A stretch of DNA of 64,000 nt from assembly GCA_019748195.1 (NCBI GenBank), contig JAIEPW010000011.1, positions 1-64,000 of the forward strand, given 5' to 3'. The number at the start of each line of letters is the position of its first letter. Position 1 is the stretch's first letter. Below are positions 8,864-17,365 of the stretch, piece by piece. Source of the DNA: Bryobacteraceae bacterium (GTDB lineage Bacteria > Acidobacteriota > Terriglobia > Bryobacterales > Bryobacteraceae). The notes under the pieces were generated by a model. It saw only the letters and a list, made by a program, of their open reading frames with translations, did not search any database and had not been told where the DNA came from. The translations under genes and the position numbers were made by a program.

Positions 8864-9685
8864 TTAGTCGAGCACCCGCAGCCGGTCCTGCCGGCTGACC
8901 ACTTCCTGAATGCGGACCCCGAAATTGCCCTCCACCACGACCACCTCACCGCGAGCGACCACGCAGTTGTTCACGATGATCTCCACCGGCTCCGAGACGG
9001 ATCGGTTCAGCTCCACGATGGAGCCGGTGGTGAGCTTCAGTACTTCCTTAAGGGGCACTTGTGCCCGCCCGAAGGAGACCCGCACCGGAAGTTCGACATC
9101 CAGGAGCAGATCGAATGTACGGGAGCTGTCCGTTTTCTCGAGCTCCGTTTTCGCTGGCGCGGCGGCGGGCAACGGAGCCGGCTCCGGCCTCGATCTTAAG
9201 CTGTCGACAAGTTCCGGCGAGAAGCCGAAGAGCAGCAGCGTGGCGGGCTCGCCCTCCCGCGGATGGATCGCGACATGTTTCCAATGGACACCCGCGGTGT
9301 GCGCGGCCGCCGCCTGCGGCGGGCTGGGCGAAAGCTCCCGTCCGACGCGGGCGGACGCGGCCCGCGCCAATCCGCCCACGGCTTGGCTGACGGCTTCGAG
9401 AAACGTGGAGCGGACCTCGGCCGGATCGATCTGTTCTACTCCGGCCGCCTTAAGGATCGCGGCGCCGATCGATTCCGAACTCTGTTCGGAGGCGGCATAG
9501 AGGATCTCGGCGCCCGCCAAGCCCGCGAGCTTCTGCCGCCAGACAAAATCGTTGCCGGCGGAGGCGGCATCGCCGGCGATCTCGATGGCCGGCCGCTGCC
9601 CCGTCATCATTTCGAAGACGAGCGCAAGCTGCTGGGCGAGTTCGTCCAACAACCAGCGGAGCGTATCTGCCTGCGTATCCGCCAC
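8864..9685 (-). CDS. FliY/FliN-type flagellar switch protein
   Basis: 273 residues. The C-terminal 80 or so form a SpoA/FliN domain (LLLDVELPVRVSFGRAQVPLKEVLKL ... PVEIIVNNCVVARGEVVVVEGNFGVRI), a C-ring component of the flagellar switch. The N-terminal 165 residues resemble a CheC/CheX-like fold (STFLEAVSQAVGGLARAASARVGRE), as in FliY of Bacillus and Thermotoga, but no clear CheY-phosphatase E-x2-N motif was seen. A second, short FliN is encoded at 17108-17356, so the switch may contain both. The start is GTG at 9685, 10 bp after the fliA stop. Confidence 0.82.
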   Translation of the reverse strand: MADTQADTLRWLLDELAQQLALVFEMMTGQRPAIEIAGDAASAGNDFVWRQKLAGLAGAEILYAASEQSSESIGAAILKAAGVEQIDPAEVRSTFLEAVSQAVGGLARAASARVGRELSPSPPQAAAAHTAGVHWKHVAIHPREGEPATLLLFGFSPELVDSLRSRPEPAPLPAAAPAKTELEKTDSSRTFDLLLDVELPVRVSFGRAQVPLKEVLKLTTGSIVELNRSVSEPVEIIVNNCVVARGEVVVVEGNFGVRIQEVVSRQDRLRVLD

Positions 9686-9695
9686 GTGCGACTGC

Positions 9696-10469
9696 CTAGG
9701 CGCCTCCTTTGCGCAGCGGCCAGCGTTTCTCCAGGTAAGCCCGCAGCCGCAGAATCGCCTGGCTCTTCAATTGCGAGATGCGCGATTCGTGCAGGTGCAC
9801 GATTTTCGAGATCTCCCGCAGGGTGAGCTCCTCGTGGTAATAGAGGCTGAGCACGGTCTTTTCGATGGGCGGCATCTTGTCAATTGCCGAGGCGAGCAGC
9901 CGCTCGAGTTCGGAGCGCTCGGCGAGGCTGGAAGGCCAGCTTTCCTCGGCGTCCGATACGTAGCGCAGCAGGTCACGCCCGTCTTCGTCCGGCGAAGCGG
10001 TCTCCAGACTGCCGAGGTTGACGCCGCGCACCTCCACCAACCACTCGTGGTACTCGTCGATGGTCAGCGAGAGCTCGCGGGCGATTTCATCCTCAGCCGG
10101 CATGCGGTGGAGCTTCTGCTCGAGCACGCTGATGGCGGCTTCGATTTGTTTGCATCGCTTACGCTGCTGCCGAGGGGCCCAGTCGAGGCCCCGAAGGCTG
10201 TCGAGAATGGCGCCGCGGATTTTGTATTCCGCATAAGTCTTGAGCTTGACGTTGTGCGCCGGATCGAAGCGGTCGATCGCGGAGATCAGCCCCACAACGC
10301 CCGTCGAGATCAGGTCTTCCAGACTTACGCTCTCCGGCAGCCGTTCATGAATGCGGCGGGCGATCAGCCGCACCTGGGGAAGATGTTCCAGGATCAGCCG
10401 CTCCCGCTCCTCGGCGGCGCCTTGTACCGTTTCATAGCTTCGAGTGGCGGAAATAAGCTCCTCCTTCAC
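9696..10469 (-). CDS. fliA: Flagellar sigma-28 factor FliA
   Basis: 257 residues from a GTG at 10469 that overlaps the flhF stop by 4 bp (GTGA); the track start at 10598 would lie inside flhF. Sigma region 2 shows the FliA signature NVKLKTYAEYKIRGAILDSL and then RGLDWAPR. Region 3 follows (EDEIARELSLTIDEY), and region 4 ends with EKTVLSLYYHEELTLREISKIVHLHESRISQLK. FliA directs transcription of late flagellar genes such as flagellin and motor genes and is held inactive by FlgM until hook completion. A flgM gene ends the opposite arm of this island at 25531-25806. Confidence 0.93.
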   Translation of the reverse strand: MKEELISATRSYETVQGAAEERERLILEHLPQVRLIARRIHERLPESVSLEDLISTGVVGLISAIDRFDPAHNVKLKTYAEYKIRGAILDSLRGLDWAPRQQRKRCKQIEAAISVLEQKLHRMPAEDEIARELSLTIDEYHEWLVEVRGVNLGSLETASPDEDGRDLLRYVSDAEESWPSSLAERSELERLLASAIDKMPPIEKTVLSLYYHEELTLREISKIVHLHESRISQLKSQAILRLRAYLEKRWPLRKGGA

Positions 10470-11776
10470 CACTGGCCCGCGGCGGCCGAAGCCACGTCCC
10501 GATGGCCGAGCCGGCTCAGCAGTGCCTCGGCGGACGCAAGCTCCAGATCTTCCGGCATGCGCTGTCCGGTCCCAAGGAAAGAGATGGGCATTCGGCACTG
10601 GAGCGCGAGCGACAACGCAGCGGCCGCGCCTCCTGTCTCGTCAATGCGCGTGAACGCCAGCCGGGACGGGCGAAAGCGGGCAAAGCGCCGGACGGTTTGC
10701 TCCAACAGGGCGGGGCGGACGGCGGCATCCAATACCAGATGCACCTCGATATCCAGCCGGGACGCAAGCCAGCCGGCCAGGTCCTCGGAGTCCTCGGCCT
10801 CCCGGCCCGAAAACCCCGGCGTGTCGATGAGAACCAAGCCCTTCGCGCGATGATCGAGAAGGGCGTGCTCCAGTCCGGCCGGCGTCTCCACGACCTCCAC
10901 GCCCACCCCGAGCACGGAGCCGGCCACTCGCAATTGCTCTGCCGCCGCGAGCCTTTGCACGTCGATGGAGAGCAGATGCGTTCGGCGCCGCGCCAACAGG
11001 CCGTATCGCGCGGCAATCTTGGTGAGCAAGGCGGTCTTGCCCGAACCGGGCGGACCGACCACCGCCACGGCTCGCGGCGCCTGGTCTGACCGGAAGCCGC
11101 TATCGAAAGTCAGATTCGATGCGAGCCAAAGCTCGATCGACTGCCAGAGCCACTCGGCGGAGACGGCAGCCTGGGACGCGGCTTCGAGCACGCCGCACTG
11201 CTCGATCAGCTCCGCTGCGGTTGCCGGCGGGAATCCACAGTCGAGGAGTTGGTGAAAGGCCGCCTCTGCGGGCGGCGGCCAGGGTTTCCGTAGCGCCAGC
11301 CTCTCGACGCGTTGCGATAGCCGGGCGAGCTCCTGGCGGAGCGCTCGCGCGTCCGCATCGATTACCGGTCTTGCTTCCACCCCTGTTGCCGCATCCTGCC
11401 CGCGGGTCGCAGGTTCGGCGGCGGACGGCGCCATGCCGAAAACGACCTCGTACTTCCCCAGGTAACGTGCTTCCGGTTTGGCTGGCCTCGCGTCGAGAAT
11501 CATGGCATCTCCACCCAACTGCTGCCGCGCAAGCGCGACCGCGGCCTCCACGCTGCTGGCGAAGTACGATTTCAAGCGCAGCGATCCGCCGCCTGGTGGC
11601 GGGCTCTCCGGCCTGACTTCAGCGGGCGGTTGCGCCGGCTTGCGAGCCGGACCGAACAGTGTTTGCGCGTCCCACCCCGTCACGATGCGTGCGAACCGGC
11701 TCAACCTCCCGCGGAACCCGTCGCGCCGGGCGCGGGACAGGGAATCGGCATCGCTTCCAGCGGCGCGCCCGCTCAC
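10466..11776 (-). CDS. flhF: FlhF, SRP-type GTPase for flagellar placement
   Basis: 436 residues. The FlhF N-terminal motif (LRLKSYFASSVEAAVALARQ, about residue 66 onward) is preceded by some 65 extra residues. A central helical N domain leads into the G domain with Walker A GPPGSGKT at 241-248, DVQRLAAAEQL and the G3 motif DTPGFS. FlhF sets flagellar position and number together with FlhG/FleN. The start is GTG at 11776, overlapping flhA by 4 bp; starts nearer the conserved motif cannot be excluded. No flhG follows: the next gene is fliA, with another 4 bp overlap. Confidence 0.88.
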   Translation of the reverse strand: MSGRAAGSDADSLSRARRDGFRGRLSRFARIVTGWDAQTLFGPARKPAQPPAEVRPESPPPGGGSLRLKSYFASSVEAAVALARQQLGGDAMILDARPAKPEARYLGKYEVVFGMAPSAAEPATRGQDAATGVEARPVIDADARALRQELARLSQRVERLALRKPWPPPAEAAFHQLLDCGFPPATAAELIEQCGVLEAASQAAVSAEWLWQSIELWLASNLTFDSGFRSDQAPRAVAVVGPPGSGKTALLTKIAARYGLLARRRTHLLSIDVQRLAAAEQLRVAGSVLGVGVEVVETPAGLEHALLDHRAKGLVLIDTPGFSGREAEDSEDLAGWLASRLDIEVHLVLDAAVRPALLEQTVRRFARFRPSRLAFTRIDETGGAAAALSLALQCRMPISFLGTGQRMPEDLELASAEALLSRLGHRDVASAAAGQW

Positions 11777-13869
11777 TGGATCACCCCCAGCGAGGTGACG
11801 CGAACACCCGGCGGAATCTCACTATGCGAAAGCACGGAGACCGACGGGAATTGGTTTTCCGTGATCTGCCTTAGAAACGAGCGTGCACCCGCGCTGGCGA
11901 GCAGAACGGCCGAGCTGTCCGGGCCGGCGAGGCTGCGGGCGATGCGATCGCCGATCTCGCGGATTTTGTGGGGCGGCAGTTGCAGGCTGGCGCCATGCTC
12001 CGTGTACTCCACGGCGGTTTCAATAAGTTGCTCCAGCCCGCCGTCGACAAGATAAGCGGGCAGGTCGCCGGCGGCGGTGAGATGCGGCTTCACCAGCACC
12101 CTTCGGAGTGATTGGCGTACAAATTCGGTAAGAAGGACGGGATTGCGCGTTATTGCTGCGGCTTCGCCCAGCGCCTCCACGATGCTGGCGCCGTCTTTCA
12201 CCGGTACACGTTCCCGCAACAGATTCTGAAGCACCCTCTGCACGACAGCAAGGGGAAGCAATTTGGGAACCAAGTCCTCCACGGCACGAGGGTTTTCCTC
12301 CGCCACGCGGTCCAACAGCTTCTTCGCCTCCTGGCGATTCATCAATTCGTGGGCGTTCCGGCGGATCACTTCCGCCAGATGGGTTCCGAAAACGCTCAGC
12401 CCGTCCACCACGGTGTAGCCGGCGGCTCGGGCCTGCTCGGCGGCTTCGAGGGGCACCCACTGCGCCGGGATTCCGAAGGCCGGCTCCCGCGTGGGAACCC
12501 CGGCGATGGGCGCCGCCGGTCGCGCCGGTTGGATCGCCAACTCATGATTCTGCAGGAGTTCAAAGCGCGCTACCTCCACGCCCCGCAGGTGCACGGTGTA
12601 CTCGCCCGAGCGCAACGACACGTTGTCCGTCACGCGCACCGCGGGCACGATGAAGCCGAGCTCCGCGGCAAGTTGACGCCGGATTCCGGCGATCCGGCGC
12701 AGCAAAGCCGAGTTCTGCCCGCCTTCCACGTAGCGCACCAGCCCCATCCCCACTTCGACGGAGAGAGGGTCCACTCTGAGAAGCGATTCTACGGGGGGCC
12801 CCTCGCGAGCGCTTGGCGACGAACTGGCCGCCTGCGCCAATTCGATGCCTCCGGCAATTTCCCGTCGCAGTTTCCAGCCCAACGCGCCCACGCCGCCGCT
12901 GAGCACCAGGAAGGGAACGGCCGGTAAGCCCGGAAACGTGGCCAGCGCCGCAAGCACTCCGCTCGCCAGCAGCAGTGGTTGCGGCTGGCTGAAGATCTGC
13001 AGCCGGACGTCCTGGCTAAGGCGGGCGTCCGAACTGGCGCGGGTTACGATCAGACCTCCCGAAATGGAAATCATCAGTGCCGGAATGACCGTGACCAGAC
13101 CGTCCCCGATGGTGAGCACTGTGTACGTCTCCAGCGCCTTCCGCAGCTCCATGCCGTGCTGCAGCACTCCGATCAGAAATCCGGCGAGGATGTTGATCGC
13201 GGTAATCAGGATGCTGGCCACGGCGTCCCGCTGCGTGAAGCGCGAGGCGCCGTCCATCGCGCCGTAGAACTCGGCTTCCGCGGCGAGTTCCTTGCGCCGC
13301 CTCCGTGCTTCGGATTCGTCGATCAAACCGGCATTCAGATCGGAGTCGATCGACATCTGTTTGCCGGGCATCGCGTCCAGCGTGAACCGCGCGGTGACCT
13401 CCGAGATGCGAACCGCGCCATGGTTGATCACGACGTATTGAATGGCGATCAGCACCAGGAAGATGACCACGCCAATGATGTAGTTGCCCCCGACCACGAA
13501 GTTGCCGAAGGCCTCGATCACTTCGCCCGCCGCGCTGGTCCCGCCGCTGCCGTGAATCAGAATCAGCCGGGATGACGAGATATTGAGGGCAAGACGAAAC
13601 AGCGTCATCAGCAGGAGCGCTGTCGGAAAGACACTGAACTCCACCGGCCGGGTGATGTAAAGGGAAACCAGAAGGACCACCACGCTGACGGTGATGTTCG
13701 CGCTGATCAGGATGTCCAGAAGCAGCGGGGGGATGGGAGCGATCATGGCGATCACGATCCCCAGCACCGCCAGCGGCACCGCGGCTTCAGATATCGACCC
13801 CGGCGAGGCGCTGAGAGCCCCTTCGGGCGCCACCATCTTCCCTTTGCGTTCGGTCGCGGATGGAGTCAT
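11773..13869 (-). CDS. flhA: Flagellar export gate protein FlhA
   Basis: 698 residues, full length for the family. The N-terminal half has eight or so membrane helices with the FHIPEP hallmark regions (TRPVEFSVFPTALLLMTLFRLALNIS, and ARFTLDAMPGKQMSIDSDLNAG). The C-terminal half is the cytoplasmic domain that forms the nonameric docking ring for export substrates and chaperones (LSVEVGMGLVRYVEGGQ; PRAVEDLVPKLLPLAVVQRVLQNLLRERV). It sits downstream of fliOPQR-flhB and upstream of flhF, completing a flagellar type III export gate. Confidence 0.97.
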   Translation of the reverse strand: MTPSATERKGKMVAPEGALSASPGSISEAAVPLAVLGIVIAMIAPIPPLLLDILISANITVSVVVLLVSLYITRPVEFSVFPTALLLMTLFRLALNISSSRLILIHGSGGTSAAGEVIEAFGNFVVGGNYIIGVVIFLVLIAIQYVVINHGAVRISEVTARFTLDAMPGKQMSIDSDLNAGLIDESEARRRRKELAAEAEFYGAMDGASRFTQRDAVASILITAINILAGFLIGVLQHGMELRKALETYTVLTIGDGLVTVIPALMISISGGLIVTRASSDARLSQDVRLQIFSQPQPLLLASGVLAALATFPGLPAVPFLVLSGGVGALGWKLRREIAGGIELAQAASSSPSAREGPPVESLLRVDPLSVEVGMGLVRYVEGGQNSALLRRIAGIRRQLAAELGFIVPAVRVTDNVSLRSGEYTVHLRGVEVARFELLQNHELAIQPARPAAPIAGVPTREPAFGIPAQWVPLEAAEQARAAGYTVVDGLSVFGTHLAEVIRRNAHELMNRQEAKKLLDRVAEENPRAVEDLVPKLLPLAVVQRVLQNLLRERVPVKDGASIVEALGEAAAITRNPVLLTEFVRQSLRRVLVKPHLTAAGDLPAYLVDGGLEQLIETAVEYTEHGASLQLPPHKIREIGDRIARSLAGPDSSAVLLASAGARSFLRQITENQFPSVSVLSHSEIPPGVRVTSLGVIQ

Positions 13870-13934
13870 TCGAAGTGTGGCGCCGGCTGGACGAGCCGCC
13901 CTTGCCGGGATCGCAAAAGCAACTTACCTGCCAT

Positions 13935-15002
13935 TCACGCTCGCGGCCCCCGGCCATGCAGCAGCCGGTAAATGTAGGCCAGAATCTCGGCGACGGCGCG
14001 GTATAAATGCGGCGGAATCTCCTGACCGACCTTTACGCCGAAGTACATCGCTTGCGCGAGCGGCGGGTTCTCGACGATCGGCACCTGATGCTCCAGCGCC
14101 TTCCGCCGGATGCGGGCGGCAAGCCAGTTCTTTCCCTTGGCCACGACGCGCGGAGCGGTTCCGGCTTCCACTTCGTAGCGCAGCGCAACCGCATAATGCG
14201 TTGGATTTACAACCACCACGGTCGCCGAGGGAACGTCGCTCATCATCCGGCGGCGCCGCGCGTCCCGCTGCAGGCGGCGGATGCGGGCTTTGGCCTGCGG
14301 ATTGCCCTCCTGCTGTTTCAACTCCTCCCGGATCTCCTGCTTGCTCATCCGCAACTGGCGGAAGTACTTGTGACGACGGCGGACCAGGTCCAACACCCCC
14401 AGCACGAGAAACACCGCGGCGAAACGCTGGAGCAGCGTCTTCAGGATTTCTCCGAGCAGCGCGCACGATTCTCCCAGTCCCGCGCGCCGGAGGCGGGCGA
14501 GGTTCCCGATCTCGTCCAGCGCCAGCACCCAAACCGTGTAGAGGAACAGGGGCAGCAGTACCGCTGCTTTGAGGAACGCCGCGACGTTATTCGCGAAGAG
14601 ACTCCGCAGGCGTGGCCCCGGATTCAACCGCTTCAGATCCGGCGACAGCCGCGCGAGCGCCAGTCCCCCTCCGCTGACTCCCATCTGCACGGCGATCGCC
14701 GTGACCGCCAGCAGGGCTCCGCCCATGGCCAGCGGTTGACCCACTTGCGCCGCCAGGACGCGAATTAGCTCGGCGGCTGTCTCCGGGCCGATTTCGGCTG
14801 ACAGGAATGCGTTTCTCAGCCCCGCCCGGACCCACGCCGCCAGGTAGCGTGTCGATTCGGGAGCGAAGCTGATCGCGAGCGCGGCAAAAGCAGCGAACTG
14901 CGCGGCCGAAACCAACTCGTCGCTGACCGGGAAGTTGCCTTCCCGTCGAGCCTGCTCCAGGCGCCTCGGAGTCGCCTTCTCCGTGCGTTCCGACTGCGAC
15001 AT
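13935..15002 (-). CDS. flhB: Flagellar export switch protein FlhB
   Basis: 355 residues. The N-terminus shows the family pattern SERTEKATPRRLEQARREGNFPVS. Four hydrophobic segments lie between about 32 and 205. The cytoplasmic domain contains the autocleavage site N266-P267-T268-H269 (VVVNPTHYAVAL), where self-cleavage switches export from hook/rod to filament substrates. The downstream PPLAQAMY/PPHLYRAVAEILAYIY motifs are also typical. It begins 4 bp after the fliR stop. Confidence 0.96.
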   Translation of the reverse strand: MSQSERTEKATPRRLEQARREGNFPVSDELVSAAQFAAFAALAISFAPESTRYLAAWVRAGLRNAFLSAEIGPETAAELIRVLAAQVGQPLAMGGALLAVTAIAVQMGVSGGGLALARLSPDLKRLNPGPRLRSLFANNVAAFLKAAVLLPLFLYTVWVLALDEIGNLARLRRAGLGESCALLGEILKTLLQRFAAVFLVLGVLDLVRRRHKYFRQLRMSKQEIREELKQQEGNPQAKARIRRLQRDARRRRMMSDVPSATVVVVNPTHYAVALRYEVEAGTAPRVVAKGKNWLAARIRRKALEHQVPIVENPPLAQAMYFGVKVGQEIPPHLYRAVAEILAYIYRLLHGRGPRA

Positions 15003-15006
15003 GGTC

Positions 15007-15765
15007 TTAGGGCGGCATCAGCCGGAGCAGCACCGGCCGCAGCGCCTGCCGGCCGTCGGCCCAAAGGCGCCACTCGGAGTTGGCAAGCAACGCCATCATC
15101 GCCAGCGTCACCAGAATCTTCACCGGAAACGCGAGTGTCAGCAACTGCAACTGTTGCTGCAATCGCCCCAGCAGGGCGAGCGAGATGTCCAGAATGAAGA
15201 GGATCGCCGTAAGGGGAAGAGCCATGGCCAGGCCCGCCGAAAACATCCGGCTGCCGAGCGCCGCTACGTCGGCGAAACTCCCCAGCAAGGGTCGGGGCGG
15301 ATTGGTGAACGACGCGCCGAGCGCCGCGAGGAGGTCGCGGTCCAGGCCCGCGGCGAAAAAGAACAGCCACGAGGAGAGGTACGCGGCGACCAGCAGGACG
15401 CCCGAATCCGCCTGGCTGCCCGGATCCACGGTCGAGGCAAACGAGAATCCCGCCTGCAGGCCAGCGATCTGCGCGGCGACCTGAAACGACTCCAGGAACA
15501 ACGCGGTCACCAGGCCAAGCACCAGCCCGGTGGCGATCTGAACCGCCGTCGCCGCCGCCATGCTCCAGAGGAGATCGGAATACGGCGGCGCACTTGGCCA
15601 GACCGGGTAAAGAGTGATCGTGATGGCCAGAGCGAGCGCGGCTCGCACCGTGACGTCGGCCGCGCGGAAACCCGGCAAGGGAACCAGCGCGACCCATCCA
15701 GCGACCCGTGCGAACGCCAGCAGAAATCGAAATATGGATTCCTGCAGAATGAGGTCACCGGGCAT
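15007..15765 (-). CDS. fliR: Flagellar export gate protein FliR
   Basis: 252 residues, almost wholly hydrophobic with about six membrane segments. Family features include RVAGWVALVPLPGFRAADVTVR near the N-terminus, a GLVLGLVTALFLESFQVAAQIAGLQAGFSFASTVDP core and the PVKILVTLAMMALL helix near the C-terminus. FliR assembles with FliP and FliQ into the helical core of the export gate. Its start overlaps the end of fliQ by 11 bp. Confidence 0.93.
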   Translation of the reverse strand: MPGDLILQESIFRFLLAFARVAGWVALVPLPGFRAADVTVRAALALAITITLYPVWPSAPPYSDLLWSMAAATAVQIATGLVLGLVTALFLESFQVAAQIAGLQAGFSFASTVDPGSQADSGVLLVAAYLSSWLFFFAAGLDRDLLAALGASFTNPPRPLLGSFADVAALGSRMFSAGLAMALPLTAILFILDISLALLGRLQQQLQLLTLAFPVKILVTLAMMALLANSEWRLWADGRQALRPVLLRLMPP

Positions 15766-16015
15766 AACGTCCTAAGTCCGAGAACAGACCGGCCGTGTAG
15801 CCGATCCAATGCTGCATCATCCAGGGAAGCGCCAGCAGCAGCGCGGCCAGGAACGCTCCCAGGCGCGGCAGCGCACTGAAGCCGGAGTCCTGGATCGAGG
15901 TCAGAATCTGAACCAGGCTTACCAGCGCCCCGGCGAGGAAGCCTACGCCCAACAGGGGAAGCGCAAGCCAGAGCGTCTCGAGAAATGCTCCGCGAAACAG
16001 ATCGGCGACCGTCAT
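15755..16015 (-). CDS. fliQ: Flagellar export gate protein FliQ
   Basis: 86 residues from the ATG at 16015 (MTVADLFRGAFLETLW), the usual FliQ length. An ATG 9 bp further upstream at 16024 is an alternative. The ORF-track start at 16117 would run into fliP. Two membrane helices (LALPLLGVGFLAGALVSLVQ; FLAALLLALPWMMQHWIGY) flank the conserved TSIQDSGFSALPRL loop; FliQ forms the hairpin ring of the export gate with FliP and FliR. Confidence 0.92.
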   Translation of the reverse strand: MTVADLFRGAFLETLWLALPLLGVGFLAGALVSLVQILTSIQDSGFSALPRLGAFLAALLLALPWMMQHWIGYTAGLFSDLGRYAR

Positions 16016-16055
16016 GTAGGTCATCCCCGTGAACCTCCCACGCGCGAATGCGAGT

Positions 16056-16778
16056 TCATGCGGTAAAGCTCCGCACCAGGGAACCCACCACCAGGTTCCA
16101 ACCGTCCGCGAGCACAAACAGCAGTATCTTGAAGGGCGCCGCGATCATCACCGGCGGAAGTTGCACCATCCCCACCGCGAGCGTCACCGATGCGGCCACC
16201 AGGTCGATGATCAGGAAGGGGAGGAACAGAACCGCCCCGATCTGGAATCCGGCGCGTAACTCGCCCAGAATGTATGCCGGCACCAGCACGTCGAAACCGA
16301 GAGCGGACGCGTTGTTGGGCCGAGGCAGCCGCGAGATCTCCACGAGCATCGCCAGGTCCTTTTCGCGCGCGTGACGGAGCAGGTGGTTCTTGAGCAGCGG
16401 CGCGGCGCGTTCCCAGGCTTGGCCCGGCGTGGACTCGCCCCTTTGCAGCGGGTCCCAACTAACGGCCTGAATCTCTCCTAGCAGAGGCTGCAGCACCAGC
16501 AACGTCAGGAAAAGCGCCAGTCCGACCAGAACCTGGTTCGACGGCGTGGTTTGGGTTCCCAAGGCCTGCCGCAGGAAGTGGAGTACGATGATCAGGCGCA
16601 GAAACGGCGTAACCGACATCAACACGGCGGGCAGCAGCGTCAGTGCCGTAAGCAGTACAAGGACTTGAATCGGGCTGCTCAGTTGACCCCCCGAGCCTCC
16701 GCCGAAACTGACACCCAGAAACGTGTCCGCCACGGCCGGGGGCGCGGCGGCAATTAGAAAGATGCCCAACAGCCTCAC
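16056..16778 (-). CDS. fliP: Flagellar export gate protein FliP
   Basis: 240 residues with an N-terminal cleavable-looking signal sequence, as is usual for FliP, and four membrane segments. Signature stretches are LLPAVLMSVTPFLRLIIVLHFLRQALGTQTTPSNQVLVGLALFLT and ELRAGFQIGAVLFLPFLIIDLVAASVTLAVGMVQLPP. FliP forms the pentameric core of the gate with FliR and FliQ. The start is GTG at 16778, overlapping the fliO stop by 4 bp. Confidence 0.95.
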   Translation of the reverse strand: MRLLGIFLIAAAPPAVADTFLGVSFGGGSGGQLSSPIQVLVLLTALTLLPAVLMSVTPFLRLIIVLHFLRQALGTQTTPSNQVLVGLALFLTLLVLQPLLGEIQAVSWDPLQRGESTPGQAWERAAPLLKNHLLRHAREKDLAMLVEISRLPRPNNASALGFDVLVPAYILGELRAGFQIGAVLFLPFLIIDLVAASVTLAVGMVQLPPVMIAAPFKILLFVLADGWNLVVGSLVRSFTA

Positions 16779-17080
16779 GCGGTGATCTCCTCCCGTCGCG
16801 ATTCCTTACACACCTCCCGCCCGGGTAAGCGAGTGACCCGAACTACGCGTACGCCGGTGGCGTGCGCCGCCAGGATGAGCAGTTCCCCGCCCGCCCGTAC
16901 GGCATGCAAGGAGTGCTGGGGCGTCAAGGCCAGCGAACCGACGGCTTCCATCACCCGGTTTCCTTTCGCGCGAGAGAATGGCGTCCACCCCTTGTTGCTC
17001 GACCACCTTCCGTAAAGCCACAGCCCCAGGACGGCTGCCACCAGAACAACTCCGGCCATTGTGCGGATGGCATCCATCAC
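16775..17080 (-). CDS. fliO: FliO-like flagellar export assembly protein
   Basis: 101 residues with one N-terminal membrane helix (MAGVVLVAAVLGLWLYGRW) and a small basic cytoplasmic domain (VMEAVGSLALTPQHSLHAVRAGGELLILAA), the architecture of FliO, which assists FliP assembly. Sequence conservation of FliO is weak, so the call leans on its position directly between fliN and fliP. The 4 bp overlap with fliP suggests coupled translation. Confidence 0.82.
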   Translation of the reverse strand: MMDAIRTMAGVVLVAAVLGLWLYGRWSSNKGWTPFSRAKGNRVMEAVGSLALTPQHSLHAVRAGGELLILAAHATGVRVVRVTRLPGREVCKESRREEITA

Positions 17081-17107
17081 CGTCCCCGCCTTCCCGCTGC
17101 CTTGCGT

Positions 17108-17356
17108 TTAATCATCGTCGTTGAAATCCGTTATGCGCACGCCCACGATCTCTTCCAACACCACGATTTCGCCTGACCCCACCAGCGCACCTCCCACCAG
17201 CAGGCTGATGTTTTCTCCGGCCGAACGCGACAACTTGATTACCGTGCCGGGTTTGAGTTCCAGAATTCGCCGCACGGTCATCACCCGGCGGTCGAGCTCG
17301 GCTTCGATGGTGAGCGGCACGTCTCCGATATGCGCGATAGACTCCAGGGCGGTCAT
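17108..17356 (-). CDS. fliN: Flagellar motor switch protein FliN (short form)
   Basis: 82 residues forming a single SpoA domain: VPLTIEAELDRRVMTVRRILELKPGTVIKL followed by GGALVGSGEIVVLEEIVGVRITDF. This is the minimal FliN core that forms the base of the C-ring. It lacks the N-terminal region seen in many FliN proteins and in the FliY-like protein at 8864-9685. Its position ahead of fliO-fliP-fliQ-fliR matches the classical order. Confidence 0.9.
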   Translation of the reverse strand: MTALESIAHIGDVPLTIEAELDRRVMTVRRILELKPGTVIKLSRSAGENISLLVGGALVGSGEIVVLEEIVGVRITDFNDDD

Positions 17357-17365
17357 AGAACCGTG

